The position numbers and the translations under genes were made by a program. A model generated the notes under the pieces. It worked only from the letters and a program-made list of their open reading frames with translations. It did not search any database and had not been told where the DNA came from. Below, one piece after another: positions 49,784 to 59,067 of a stretch of DNA of 64,000 nt; the first letter of the stretch is position 1, and each line of letters opens with the position of its first letter. The DNA comes from Flavobacteria bacterium GWA2_35_26 (GTDB lineage Bacteria; Bacteroidota; Bacteroidia; Flavobacteriales; Flavobacteriaceae), in the NCBI GenBank assembly GCA_001800905.1, contig MGWH01000003.1, forward strand, positions 124,001-188,000, given 5' to 3'.

Positions 49784-49791
49784 CAAATATA
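49784..49791 (-). promoter_or_regulatory. -7 promoter element, possible leaderless transcript
   Basis: The minus strand reads TATATTTG, matching TAnnTTTG, and ends 6 bases before the ATG at 49777. Transcription starting about 5-7 bases downstream would begin at or next to the start codon. Confidence 0.45.
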
Positions 49792-49808
49792 TGGAAATCA
49801 AAAAAGAA

Positions 49809-49850
49809 AAACCATTCACAATTTAGAATTATCTAAATCGTAAATGGTTT
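49809..49850 (-). terminator. Long-stem terminator of asd
   Basis: Two 19-base arms pair with only two wobble positions around the loop ATTA (outer ends AAACCATT and AATGGTTT). On the minus strand the stem runs into T-rich sequence, 22 bases after the asd stop codon. Confidence 0.85.
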
Positions 49851-49871
49851 CATTATGTGTTGCTGAACTAC

Positions 49872-50861
49872 TTACACCAATTTGGCTGCAATTAAGTACT
49901 CTGCAATTTGAATCGTATTGGTCGCCGCTCCTTTTCTCAAGTTATCCGCTACAACCCACATGTTTAACGTATTCGGTTGACTTTCGTCACGACGAATTCT
50001 ACCTACAAAAACCTCATTTTTACCTTCAGCATATCTTGGCATTGGGTAGGTAAACGTATCTAAATTATCCTGCACTACTACGCCGTCTGTTTGACTCAAA
50101 ATAGTACGGACTTCATTTACATCAAAATCATTGGTGAATTCAACATTCAAAGCCTCACTATGTCCACCTACAACAGGAACACGGACCGCAGTCGCTGTTA
50201 CCGCAATACTGTTATCACTTAAGATTTTCTTCGTTTCGTTTACTAATTTCATCTCTTCTTTAGTGTAACCATTGTCTTCAAAACTGTCACATTGTGGAAT
50301 ACAGTTTCGGTTGATTTTGTATTTGTACACCATGTCTCCTTCGACACCAGCACATTCGTTTTCAAACTGTTGCACTGCCTTTACTCCCGTTCCTGTAATA
50401 GATTGGTATGTAGAAACTATGATACGTTTGATATTGTATTTTTTGTGCAAAGGCGCTAAAGCCAATACCATTTGAATCGTTGAACAATTCGGATTAGCTA
50501 TAATTTTATCAGCTGCCGTTAATTCGCCCGCATTGATTTCAGGCACTACTAATTTCTTAGTTGGATCCATTCTCCAAGCCGATGAATTATCGATTACTGT
50601 CGTTCCCGCTGCCGCAAATTTTGGGGCCCACTCTAAAGAAGTTCCGCCTCCTGCAGAAAACAAAGCAATATCTGCTTTCATATCTACAGCGGTTTGCATT
50701 CCAACCACTTTGTATTTTTTTCCTCCAAATTCAATTTCCTTACCCACTGATTTTTCAGAAGCGACAGGAATCAATTCAGTTACCGGAAAATTTCTTTCTG
50801 CTAATACTTTTAACATTATTTCGCCTACCATTCCGGTAGCACCTACTACTGCTATTCTCAT
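49872..50861 (-). CDS. asd: Aspartate-semialdehyde dehydrogenase
   Basis: This 329-residue cytoplasmic NADPH enzyme reduces aspartyl phosphate to aspartate semialdehyde in lysine, threonine, methionine and cell-wall synthesis. The dinucleotide site is AVVGATGMVGEIML. The catalytic cysteine lies in IANPNCSTIQMVLAL near residue 128. The substrate-binding His is in VPVVGGHSEALNVEF. Its promoter fits the full Bacteroidetes consensus and a long terminator follows. It stands alone between the metal-related genes and mscL. Confidence 0.96.
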   Translation of the reverse strand: MRIAVVGATGMVGEIMLKVLAERNFPVTELIPVASEKSVGKEIEFGGKKYKVVGMQTAVDMKADIALFSAGGGTSLEWAPKFAAAGTTVIDNSSAWRMDPTKKLVVPEINAGELTAADKIIANPNCSTIQMVLALAPLHKKYNIKRIIVSTYQSITGTGVKAVQQFENECAGVEGDMVYKYKINRNCIPQCDSFEDNGYTKEEMKLVNETKKILSDNSIAVTATAVRVPVVGGHSEALNVEFTNDFDVNEVRTILSQTDGVVVQDNLDTFTYPMPRYAEGKNEVFVGRIRRDESQPNTLNMWVVADNLRKGAATNTIQIAEYLIAAKLV

Positions 50862-50897
50862 TGTATATTTTTATTATTGAATTGTATTATTTTTTGG

Positions 50898-50927
50898 CAA
50901 AAGTAACCAATACTATTCTCGAAACAA
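50898..50927 (-). promoter_or_regulatory. Promoter of asd (full -33/-7 Bacteroidetes type)
   Basis: On the minus strand TTG, 19 bases, then TACTTTTG matches TTG-N17-23-TAnnTTTG, 36 bases before the ATG. Confidence 0.7.
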
Positions 50928-50970
50928 GGGCGTTCACAAAAAATAACAAATTGTTACATTTATAACATTG

Positions 50971-51408
50971 CTATTTATTTTTCAACAAATCCCTGATTTC
51001 AGTTAGCAATTGTTCCTGAGTGGGTCCTTTACTTTCTGCAGGATTTTCTTCTTTTTTGATTTTTTGTTGGGCTTTTTCATAGGCTTTCAAAACAATAAAA
51101 ATACAGAACCCAATGATTACAAAATCAAAAATAGTTTGGATAAATGCTCCATAATTTAGGCTTACCTCAGCTATCGCTTTTGATTTTTGAACTCCATTTT
51201 CTACTACCGCTGGTACACCGTCTTGCAACACTAATTTTAGATTTTTAAAGTCCACTTTTCCTAAAAGCAACCCAATTGGCGGCATTAAAACATCATTCGT
51301 AAACGAAGTCACTATTTTTCCAAAAGCACCCCCAACGATCACCGCAGTGGCTAAGTTGACAATTTCGCCTTTCATTAAAAAGGCCTTAAAATCTGTAAAA
51401 AATCCCAT
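50971..51408 (-). CDS. mscL: Large-conductance mechanosensitive channel
   Basis: The protein has 145 residues from ATG 51408 (MGFFTDFKAFLMKGEIVNLATAVIVGGAFGKIV), the classic MscL start; an outer TTG at 51417 was rejected. Two transmembrane helices flank a periplasmic loop, and the C-terminal helix bundle is charged (KAQQKIKKEENPAESKG-like). It opens under membrane tension to release solutes on hypo-osmotic shock. It follows murF-alr by 13 bases on the same strand and is probably co-transcribed. Confidence 0.95.
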   Translation of the reverse strand: MGFFTDFKAFLMKGEIVNLATAVIVGGAFGKIVTSFTNDVLMPPIGLLLGKVDFKNLKLVLQDGVPAVVENGVQKSKAIAEVSLNYGAFIQTIFDFVIIGFCIFIVLKAYEKAQQKIKKEENPAESKGPTQEQLLTEIRDLLKNK

Positions 51409-51421
51409 GTTATTCAATTAA

Positions 51422-53866
51422 TTATTCTCTGTAGAAAACTCGTTTTACCCGTTGCGAAATACTAGTCAAAATCTCATACGGAATCGTTTGTGTTTTTTGT
51501 GCCATTTCCATCACGGTTGGGCTTTCGCCAAAAACAACTACAGGATCTCCCTCGGCACACTCAATACCATTTACATTAACCATCAACATGTCCATGCATA
51601 CACTTCCTAGAATAGGCGCTTTATGTTGGTTAATCGTAACATAACCCACTTCATTGCCCCAAAGTCTCGAAATTCCATCAGCGTACCCAATAGGAATTGT
51701 AGCTACAGTTGTTGATTCATGAGCCATAAAACGTCGGCCATACCCAACGCTGTCTCCAGCTGGAATAGTTCGAATTTGAGAAATAACCGATTTCAATGTG
51801 CTTACATTCTCTAAGTATTTTTGTTCTTTAGTATCATTGGAAACTCCATACAATCCAATGCCCAAACGTACCATATCGTATTGCCCTTCTGGTAAATTAC
51901 TAATACCCGAAGTATTCAAAATATGACGTATCGGTTGGATGCCTAACTCACTCATTAATTGGCTTGACAATTCGTCAAACAAACGAATTTGAGAAAGTGA
52001 AAATGCTTTGTGTTCTTCGGCATCGCTTGTCGCCATGTGTGATAAAATACTTTGTACTGCAACACGATGATTGCCTTTCAAAGTGGAAATTAATTCCTGA
52101 ATCGTATTCGCTTCAAAACCCAGTCGGTGCATACCGGTATCCAACTTAATGTGGATCGGATAGGAATCTAAGTTTTTTTGTTCGGCTAATTTAAGAAAGG
52201 CCTTGAGCCCTTTTATACTATAAATTTCAGGTTCTAATTGGTGTTGAATAATGGCTGAAAAACTAGTTGACTCAGGATTCAAAACCATAATTGGCAATTG
52301 GATCCCAGCATTTTTCAAACTTATTCCTTCATCGGCGAAGGCTACCCCAAGGTAATCCACCTTATGATGTTCTAATAATTTTGCGATTTCAAAACCGCCA
52401 CTTCCATAACCAAAGGCTTTCACCATCACCATCATTTTAGTGGTTGGTTTCATTTTGGATTTATAGAAATTCAAATTATGACTGATGGCGTTCAAATTGA
52501 CTTCCAAGACCGTTTCGTGTGTTTTCTCCTCGAGTGCTGCCACAATAGATTCAAAATGAAAACTACGTGCTCCTTTGATCAAAATAGTTTCGGATTCAAA
52601 ATTCAGCGTCTCTATTTGGGACAAAAATTCGGCAGTAGTCTCAAAAGTACTACAGTTCGCAAAATGATTTTTAAATTGAGCAATTGTCGCTCCAATTCCA
52701 ATCACACGACTAATATTATTAGCGACTATCAATTGGGCTACTTTAGCATACAATTCGTCATTGGTCAACCCACTTTGAAAAATATCCGATAAGATAATTG
52801 TTTTATTTACCGACTGTTTTTGGCTTTCTAAAAAATCCAAGGCTATTTTCAACGACTGGAAATCGGCGCTATAACTGTCGTCAATCAAGGTGCAATTGTT
52901 AATCCCATCTTTCAATTTCAAACGCATTTCTACAGGATACAATTGCGCCATTCGGTTTTGAATCGTTTGGGCGTCGTACTCTAAATACAACAACACCATC
53001 GCACAGGATATGGCATTCTCTATTGAAGCTTGATCGTGAAAGGGAATCGAAATTTCAAAATCAATTGTAGGAGTCGTAAACTGCAATTGCGTCTGAGCAC
53101 TTTGCTGTTTTTTGGTAACCAATACCCCTGCTTTTGGATCCGTAAAACTCCACGATAGTATTTTGAGTTCTGGACGAATTAGCGCGTCTATCGCCTCGCT
53201 TTTGGGATAAATTAAAAATTGAGCACGATCAAAAAGACGCAATTTCTCTTTTATTTTTTCATTGGTATTGGCAAAGCCTTCATCGTGTGCCGATCCGATA
53301 TTGGTCAACACCCCAATAGTTGGACGAATAATCGTTTCTAACTTTTCCATTTCGGAAATGGTAGAAATTCCGGCTTCAAAAATGCCCAAATTATGTTGTT
53401 CGTTGATTCCGATGACAGACAAGGGAACGCCTACTTGTGAATTGTAACTTTTGGGACTGCGTATAATGGAATAGTCTGGACTTAAAAGAAAATTAAGCCA
53501 TTCTTTTACAATGGTTTTTCCGTTGCTTCCTGTGATTCCAATGATTGGAAAATCAAATAAGGAACGGTAGTAACTGGCTACTTCTTGCAGTGCTGTTAAG
53601 GTATTCTTGACCAATAAGAAATTGGCTTTACTCTCACAGCTCTCAGGAATATGCGTTACCACAAAATACTGAACGCCTTTTGAAATTAATTCTTGAATGT
53701 AGTGATGTGCGTCATTATTGGGTCCTTCCAAAGCAAAAAATAATGTGGTCGCGCTGTTTTGCAATGAACGGCTGTCAATGACAATCGAATCGATGGTAAC
53801 GTCCGTTGGAAGACCATTGTATTCGGCTTGGAGTAAGGAACAACATTTTTGGACAGATAGCTTCAT
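51422..53866 (-). CDS. Bifunctional MurF ligase / alanine racemase
   Basis: This 814-residue fusion joins two peptidoglycan enzymes. Residues 1-445 are UDP-N-acetylmuramoyl-tripeptide:D-Ala-D-Ala ligase, with the ATP loop ITGSNGKT (113-118), HDEGFANTNEKI and the LIDDSYSADFQS C-terminal-domain segment. Residues 450-814 are a PLP-dependent alanine racemase, with the Lys of MMVMVKAFGYGSGG near residue 483, GMHRLGFE and GSVCMDMLMVNV. The racemase supplies D-Ala and the ligase consumes D-Ala-D-Ala, so substrate supply and use are linked. The fusion is known in Bacteroidetes. Confidence 0.96.
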   Translation of the reverse strand: MKLSVQKCCSLLQAEYNGLPTDVTIDSIVIDSRSLQNSATTLFFALEGPNNDAHHYIQELISKGVQYFVVTHIPESCESKANFLLVKNTLTALQEVASYYRSLFDFPIIGITGSNGKTIVKEWLNFLLSPDYSIIRSPKSYNSQVGVPLSVIGINEQHNLGIFEAGISTISEMEKLETIIRPTIGVLTNIGSAHDEGFANTNEKIKEKLRLFDRAQFLIYPKSEAIDALIRPELKILSWSFTDPKAGVLVTKKQQSAQTQLQFTTPTIDFEISIPFHDQASIENAISCAMVLLYLEYDAQTIQNRMAQLYPVEMRLKLKDGINNCTLIDDSYSADFQSLKIALDFLESQKQSVNKTIILSDIFQSGLTNDELYAKVAQLIVANNISRVIGIGATIAQFKNHFANCSTFETTAEFLSQIETLNFESETILIKGARSFHFESIVAALEEKTHETVLEVNLNAISHNLNFYKSKMKPTTKMMVMVKAFGYGSGGFEIAKLLEHHKVDYLGVAFADEGISLKNAGIQLPIMVLNPESTSFSAIIQHQLEPEIYSIKGLKAFLKLAEQKNLDSYPIHIKLDTGMHRLGFEANTIQELISTLKGNHRVAVQSILSHMATSDAEEHKAFSLSQIRLFDELSSQLMSELGIQPIRHILNTSGISNLPEGQYDMVRLGIGLYGVSNDTKEQKYLENVSTLKSVISQIRTIPAGDSVGYGRRFMAHESTTVATIPIGYADGISRLWGNEVGYVTINQHKAPILGSVCMDMLMVNVNGIECAEGDPVVVFGESPTVMEMAQKTQTIPYEILTSISQRVKRVFYRE

Positions 53867-53991
53867 GAATTCAAAAAGCGAGCAAGCTCATTTATAATTT
53901 GGTGTATCAAAAATAGTGTTTCTTTTTATATTCAGGAGCTAGAACACTAAATTTTAAAAATCGTAAACCATTATTCTACAATCCACTTTAT

Positions 53992-55158
53992 CTATAAAAG
54001 GCGCTCTATAGAAATGAAATTTGCATATGCACCATAGGTATTTCCAATTATACAACTTATTCGCCATGCAATAAAGTTATCGGTATCCATGATTATCCAA
54101 GTATCTGTATAGCCACCCCATACAAAATGGAGTCCTGCATTAAGGTAAGCAGGATTTGTTGTGATTGTCAATTTATTATTTTCAAAAATAGTAGAACCAC
54201 CTGATCCACTTGCTGATAAAATATCACTTCCAAATACAGTATATGTTCCTGATACAGTAGCTACTTGCAAACTTCGATTACCTGTGGGAGCCATACGTAC
54301 TTTTAAATTATCTAATACGATATAATCCCCTGCATTGACGAATCCAGCTACTTTTTTTACTACATTCCCACTAGGATCACTAATATTTAATTTGCCTGTA
54401 ATATTGACGTTACCAATTGGATCAATTCGTAATCGCTCAGTCCCACCCGTTCGCATCACTATCGTATTGCTCATATCTGCAACAGTAGAAAACCCAGAAA
54501 TATCAATTGATGATTGAGAACTTACATTTGTTCCTCCACCAGCAGATAATCTTAAGAAACCATCATCTGCTGTATCATTTTGCGCATTTCCGGTAATTGA
54601 CCCTACACCTCTTAATTCATAATTACCGATAGTACTGGTATTCAAAGAAGGCCTATTGGTTGAATTACCAAATCCAGTGGCAAATTTCACCCCACCTCCC
54701 GCAATATTCAATCTTGAAGTTGGAGTGCTAGTTCCAATTCCTACATTGCCAGAATTATCAACCTTGATTCCTTCAGATCCTCCATCATTAGATAAGTAAT
54801 ATCCATTTAAACGAATATTATCAGTAGCCGTATGATTACCCAAATTGTCTGCCTTATCTTCTAGCCGAACCCACTTAGAGTTCACGCCATCCCAGTAATA
54901 ATAACCCGGTGTGACTTGATTGGGGTTAGTGCCGGCTGAAGCCGTATTAAAAATTAGTAATCCCGTCGCCGGACTTGTCACTGGGCTTGCAGAATTCATT
55001 GCCGTTAAAGCAATGCGGGGAGGTAAAAATCCTTTATTCGTTGAACTTACATCCAACTTTGCAGAGGCTTCAGGTGTAGTTGTACCAATACCGGTTTGGG
55101 CGACACTTACTCCAAAACACAAAAAGGAAACAACATAAAGTAGCGCTTTAATTCTCAT
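53992..55158 (-). CDS. Exported fibre-like surface protein with TGIGTTTP N-terminal module
   Basis: This 388-residue protein has a signal peptide ending GVSVAQ. The mature N-terminus [19 protein letters not shown], followed by KGFLPPRIALT and GYYYWDGVNSKWVRL, is a module common in Bacteroidetes exported proteins and shared with two other genes of this operon. NVGIGTSTPTSRLNIAGGGVKFATG is a second beta-repeat start. The C-terminal third is beta-rich and of unknown fold. No T9SS-type sorting tail is visible. It is the last gene of the fibre operon, 3 bases after the lectin gene. Confidence 0.75.
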   Translation of the reverse strand: MRIKALLYVVSFLCFGVSVAQTGIGTTTPEASAKLDVSSTNKGFLPPRIALTAMNSASPVTSPATGLLIFNTASAGTNPNQVTPGYYYWDGVNSKWVRLEDKADNLGNHTATDNIRLNGYYLSNDGGSEGIKVDNSGNVGIGTSTPTSRLNIAGGGVKFATGFGNSTNRPSLNTSTIGNYELRGVGSITGNAQNDTADDGFLRLSAGGGTNVSSQSSIDISGFSTVADMSNTIVMRTGGTERLRIDPIGNVNITGKLNISDPSGNVVKKVAGFVNAGDYIVLDNLKVRMAPTGNRSLQVATVSGTYTVFGSDILSASGSGGSTIFENNKLTITTNPAYLNAGLHFVWGGYTDTWIIMDTDNFIAWRISCIIGNTYGAYANFISIERLL

Positions 55159-55161
55159 TAT

Positions 55162-56775
55162 TTATTGTTTAATTAATAACCCCATTCTCATTGATGGATG
55201 TCCAAGAAATCCAGTTGGAGTGACGCGAACATATTGTGCATATTCCACATTTGGAAATAGAACATTGATTATTGTAGTTTGATCACTATTCATGGTAGCA
55301 TTTTCCTTAACTGTTTTCCAAGTCACACCATCAATACTTACCTCAATTTTAGCGGTAGTTACCCATTGTGCCATGTTTTGTCTACCTTGTGTTTGAATTC
55401 CTGTAATATAAGTAGGTATATTATAATTTAATACAATCCATTGATTATAATCTGCAACACCAGCCGACCAAGCTTGATAGGAATTCAACCATGGTGAATA
55501 ATGTGGCGTATTTACACCACCATTAAAACCATCCGGACTTGAGGGTGGCCAAACAGATGAAGCAGACCAATAGGTAGGGTTGGAATTCGTTGAAGGGCTA
55601 TGTGTAAAAGTGTTTGTTGTAGAGGAAGTTCCAGGTGTCCATTTACTAGTGGCGTCTACAAATACTATTTTTCCTGTTCCAGACAGGATTAGTTTATTCG
55701 TATTTAAAGTGGTGGCACTGTTGACTGTATAGGTGTGTCCATTATTGATTTGTAAACCCCCGAATGAATTGGACTTATTGGAAACGATTGCTGTTGATAG
55801 TGTATTTCCCGAACTTAATGTAAACGCCATATCATTATTATGAACAATATAACTAGAATACACTCCTGTATAATCAGATCCAGCCGGAAAGTCGGCACTT
55901 ATTTCTACCAAATAACCATCTACACCTGTATTCCCGCCGGCTAAATCATTCCAACAGGTTTTCCCACCGGATTTAGCTACGACATAATCTTCTCCATTTC
56001 TTCCACCGTCAGAATTATTAGGCTCATCCGAACACCAGTTCGAATATTGATTCGTAACTGTTGTTCCAGAAGCTGCATACGAGGTATAGGTAGTATTAGT
56101 AATACCCGCAACAGAAGTATTCCAAAAATTAATAGTTGCTTCTGGTCCTGCATCAAACACCCATTTCCCTTCGGTAGCTGCATCCGACATAGCTACCCAA
56201 ATATTATTGTAGTTCAGATTATTATTTATGAAATCATTTTCTGATTGAGAAGTAATGGTGGCTAAATATGGGGTTTTACCTTTGAATGATGCTTGTCCAG
56301 AGGCTCCTGATTTAGCAGCTGTATACGAAACTCCACCACTCACAAATTTATAAAAGTGTTTGTTCACAGGATTGTATACATAACTCGCGTCATATTGTGA
56401 TATTTCTATATTTATTTTTACCGCAGTCTTTGTGGATCCTATAGAGAGGGTCATTGCGGCTAAACCTGCATTTATATTATTTTTAGTTCCAAAAAAAACA
56501 ATACTAGTAACATTGGTCCAAGTTGTGTATCCATAATTTCGAGTCAAACCGGTTGTAGTAGGAAAACTGAGAGTCGCTCCATTAGTTGTATTTACGTAAT
56601 CTAAACTAAGACTCACTAATAAATTATCGGTATTATTAGCCCAATTCACTACAAAATCTCCGGGGTCAACATTGGCAGCGTTAGCTTCAAAAGTAAGGGA
56701 AGTTGGTGCCGTGATCATCTGTCCCAACACCGCACCACTAGCAAGTAAAAAAAAGAAAATAAATAGCTTTTTCAT
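55162..56775 (-). CDS. Exported C-type-lectin plus discoidin-like protein
   Basis: This 537-residue protein has a signal peptide ending AVLGQ. Residues about 25-120 are a beta-sandwich-like segment. A C-type lectin domain runs from HFYKFVSGGVSYTAA to GVDGYLVEIS (about residues 125-270), with TITSQSENDFI, NIWVAMSD, WCSDEPNNSDGGRNGEDY and CWNDLAGG as its hallmarks. The C-terminal 150 residues (YNQWIVLNYNIPTYITGIQTQGRQ, VKIEV-type strands, YVRVTPTGFLGHPSMRM) resemble a discoidin/F5-8-type domain. Both domains bind glycans, so adhesion is inferred. No sorting tail is seen. Confidence 0.82.
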   Translation of the reverse strand: MKKLFIFFFLLASGAVLGQMITAPTSLTFEANAANVDPGDFVVNWANNTDNLLVSLSLDYVNTTNGATLSFPTTTGLTRNYGYTTWTNVTSIVFFGTKNNINAGLAAMTLSIGSTKTAVKINIEISQYDASYVYNPVNKHFYKFVSGGVSYTAAKSGASGQASFKGKTPYLATITSQSENDFINNNLNYNNIWVAMSDAATEGKWVFDAGPEATINFWNTSVAGITNTTYTSYAASGTTVTNQYSNWCSDEPNNSDGGRNGEDYVVAKSGGKTCWNDLAGGNTGVDGYLVEISADFPAGSDYTGVYSSYIVHNNDMAFTLSSGNTLSTAIVSNKSNSFGGLQINNGHTYTVNSATTLNTNKLILSGTGKIVFVDATSKWTPGTSSTTNTFTHSPSTNSNPTYWSASSVWPPSSPDGFNGGVNTPHYSPWLNSYQAWSAGVADYNQWIVLNYNIPTYITGIQTQGRQNMAQWVTTAKIEVSIDGVTWKTVKENATMNSDQTTIINVLFPNVEYAQYVRVTPTGFLGHPSMRMGLLIKQ

Positions 56776-56777
56776 CT

Positions 56778-57734
56778 CTATTTTTTTCTTTTTTTGGACA
56801 ATTGTTTTACTTTGACTTGCAATTGTTCAATTTGCTTTTGTTGCTCTTTCATGGCCTCGACTAACAACGCTACTAGCTTATCGTATTTTACCGAACGGTA
56901 TTCTTCTTTTGATTGCTCTTTGACTACAATTTCAGGAACAATTTGTTCCACTTCTTGGGCTATAAATCCCAATTCGTTTTGAGTACCAAAGTCTTTTTCT
57001 GGAAAGTCTTTTTGGTTCCAATTAAAATACACTCCTTGCAAGGCTTTCACTTTGGCTAAGGCATTTTCAACAGGACGAATGTTGGTCTTGAAACGACGGT
57101 CAGAAGACCCTGCTACCGAGTTGGCCGTAATATCTCCATTGACAAATAATTTGGATGTTGGGTTATTGGTCCCAATTCCTGTATTTCCATTTTCTAAAAT
57201 ATTTATGCCGTTGGTTTCAGTAATACCACTAAAAATTCGTAATCGCGCATTGGCAGCTGTTGTACCGTACTGATCGATAGTCCAATCTAACACACTTCCT
57301 GTTAATGATTTTTTAATAGAAATTTGACCTCCTTCATTTGTAGTAGCTACCGGGTTTAAGACTAATTCTGCAACAATGGTACCATCTGCCTTTCCAACGG
57401 TTAGTAAACTTGTGGGTGCAGTGGTGCCAATTCCTACAAAGCCTCCATTGGGATTCAATGCTAAATTATAATTGGTACCATAAGCCAATTTAGATCGTGA
57501 TTGCAACCACGAATAGGTCGCTGCGCTACTCAAACCAAAATCCAAAACATGGCTACCGGTAGTTCCGCTTAAACGCAAATTACCATTTGCCGCTAGTCCA
57601 GTGGTAGCCGGCTCAGCAGTAGCGGTTTCAACTTGTAATTTATTCACTGGCGCTGTGGTGCCAATACCCGTTTGAGCCGTTAGAAAAAAACAACTCAATA
57701 ATAGGACTAGACTAAAATAATTTTTATAAGCCAT
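56778..57734 (-). CDS. Exported tail-fibre-like protein with S74 intramolecular chaperone domain
   Basis: This 318-residue protein has a signal peptide ending FLTAQ and the TGIGTTAP module. A beta-repeat middle includes GGFVGIGTTAPTSLLTVGK and NGNTGIGTNNPTSKLFVNGDITANS. The C-terminal 108 residues are an S74 intramolecular chaperone: Ser211-Asp-Arg-Arg-Phe-Lys216, then ENALAKVKALQGVYFNWN, LGFIAQEVEQIVPEIV and a helical tail. The spacing of Ser211 and Lys216 matches the catalytic dyad of phage endosialidase chaperones. These domains trimerise the fibre, then cleave themselves off. It is in the middle of the fibre operon. Confidence 0.88.
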   Translation of the reverse strand: MAYKNYFSLVLLLSCFFLTAQTGIGTTAPVNKLQVETATAEPATTGLAANGNLRLSGTTGSHVLDFGLSSAATYSWLQSRSKLAYGTNYNLALNPNGGFVGIGTTAPTSLLTVGKADGTIVAELVLNPVATTNEGGQISIKKSLTGSVLDWTIDQYGTTAANARLRIFSGITETNGINILENGNTGIGTNNPTSKLFVNGDITANSVAGSSDRRFKTNIRPVENALAKVKALQGVYFNWNQKDFPEKDFGTQNELGFIAQEVEQIVPEIVVKEQSKEEYRSVKYDKLVALLVEAMKEQQKQIEQLQVKVKQLSKKRKK

Positions 57735-59067
57735 ATTTGGTCTTTGTTGCGTTAAAATTCTGGAATACTTCTTCTTGTGTAATTACTCGGTTGTAAATTG
57801 CAAATGATCCTATAGTTCCTACAAAACCTCCAACTCCGATTCTAGGATCACCTAGAAACAAATTAGACTCGTTATAATTTATTCTATTATTAGACCTAAG
57901 ATCGCCATCTGGTTTACCATTGATGTACATTTGCATATTCCCCCCTCCAATAGTAAAGCCTACTTGATACCAAGTATTTGCAACAAATGGAGTAGATCCG
58001 AATAAATTGGATTGGTATGCTGTATACAAATTTTGATAAAAAGACCCTCCACTAGGATAAATTGCATAATGAAAATCGCTATACCCACCAGTCCCTGCGG
58101 TATTAGTAAACCACTTTGTCATAAAAATATTCCAACCATTAGATAAAGAACTTGCACGTATCCATACAAATATACTTATGTCTCCGGTAGGAAAATTAGT
58201 AGGTGTTTTACCAAAATCAATATAATCTGCATTGCCATCCGAAACAAAAGTTCCAGATGCAATTGTGCTATAAGCCATATTCCCTCCAATAGTCCCCGTA
58301 GCATTCCCTTTTAAATCGGTTACAGCAGTTCCTGCCTTAGGATATACATACCAATTCGATGGATCAATTGATAAAACCAATCCATTTGGCAATACTTCTT
58401 CTGAACTCAATTCTTCTACATCTTGATACCATACAGTGCCCGAAGTTTCAGAAGGCTTTTGCCAAAACAAATACAATTCGTCACCAAAGCTGTTCTCCAT
58501 GAATCGAGCCCGAAAAGTATACTTTTTCCCGGCCACTAGAGTAATGGATCCGGTATGAGTGCCTCGTGGAGAAGCGCCATGACCGCCATAATGATTGGCA
58601 ACATTAGTACCGTTAATAAACACATCAACCGCATCGTCACCTTCTATGGTAAATTTATAAATCCCTGATTGTTTCGGAATAAAATACCCGCTAATGATGA
58701 AACCGTATAGTTCTCCATTAAAACCCGAATAGGGTGTGGTATTACTAATAGCCGATTTGAACTGATCGGTAGAACTAAAATTAATCAAATTTGATGTGGA
58801 AGAGGAGGTGCTGTTCGTAGTCCCTTTGATGGTGGGTAGTGGTACTACATTTTGCAATTTAAAAGTTCCATAGGTTCCAAAAAAAGCGTCCATTTGACTC
58901 TCATTGTCCGGAAACACTAAATTGGCATTTAAACTGTACAAACTATAATATAATTTTCCATTCCCTTTTCCTCTGTTTGATTCATAGCTAGGGTAATAGC
59001 TAGGCAGTAGTTGCGCCTGTATGCTTAACGAAAGAAATAGTACAATAAGGCCAATTATCTTTTTCAT
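57724..59067 (-). CDS. Exported PA14 plus LamG-like surface protein
   Basis: This 447-residue protein has a signal peptide ending SIQAQ. A PA14-like domain spans about residues 100-215 (GFIISGYFIPKQSGIYKFTIEGDDAVDVFING, YTFRARFMENSFGDELYLFWQKP). A LamG/concanavalin-like jelly roll follows from LVLSIDPSNWYVYPKAGT to GSFAIYNRVITQEEVFQ. Both are carbohydrate-binding folds. Its start codon overlaps the stop of the preceding gene by one base (TAATG), and its own end overlaps the next gene by 11 bases, so translation is coupled. Confidence 0.85.
   Translation of the reverse strand: MKKIIGLIVLFLSLSIQAQLLPSYYPSYESNRGKGNGKLYYSLYSLNANLVFPDNESQMDAFFGTYGTFKLQNVVPLPTIKGTTNSTSSSTSNLINFSSTDQFKSAISNTTPYSGFNGELYGFIISGYFIPKQSGIYKFTIEGDDAVDVFINGTNVANHYGGHGASPRGTHTGSITLVAGKKYTFRARFMENSFGDELYLFWQKPSETSGTVWYQDVEELSSEEVLPNGLVLSIDPSNWYVYPKAGTAVTDLKGNATGTIGGNMAYSTIASGTFVSDGNADYIDFGKTPTNFPTGDISIFVWIRASSLSNGWNIFMTKWFTNTAGTGGYSDFHYAIYPSGGSFYQNLYTAYQSNLFGSTPFVANTWYQVGFTIGGGNMQMYINGKPDGDLRSNNRINYNESNLFLGDPRIGVGGFVGTIGSFAIYNRVITQEEVFQNFNATKTKYGL

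Noticed and set aside
53992..59067. Type IX secretion sorting domains at the C-termini of fibre-operon proteins
   Set aside because: The ends lack the usual conserved Gly, Lys-rich terminal pattern; they end in lectin, S74, LamG or unknown beta domains.
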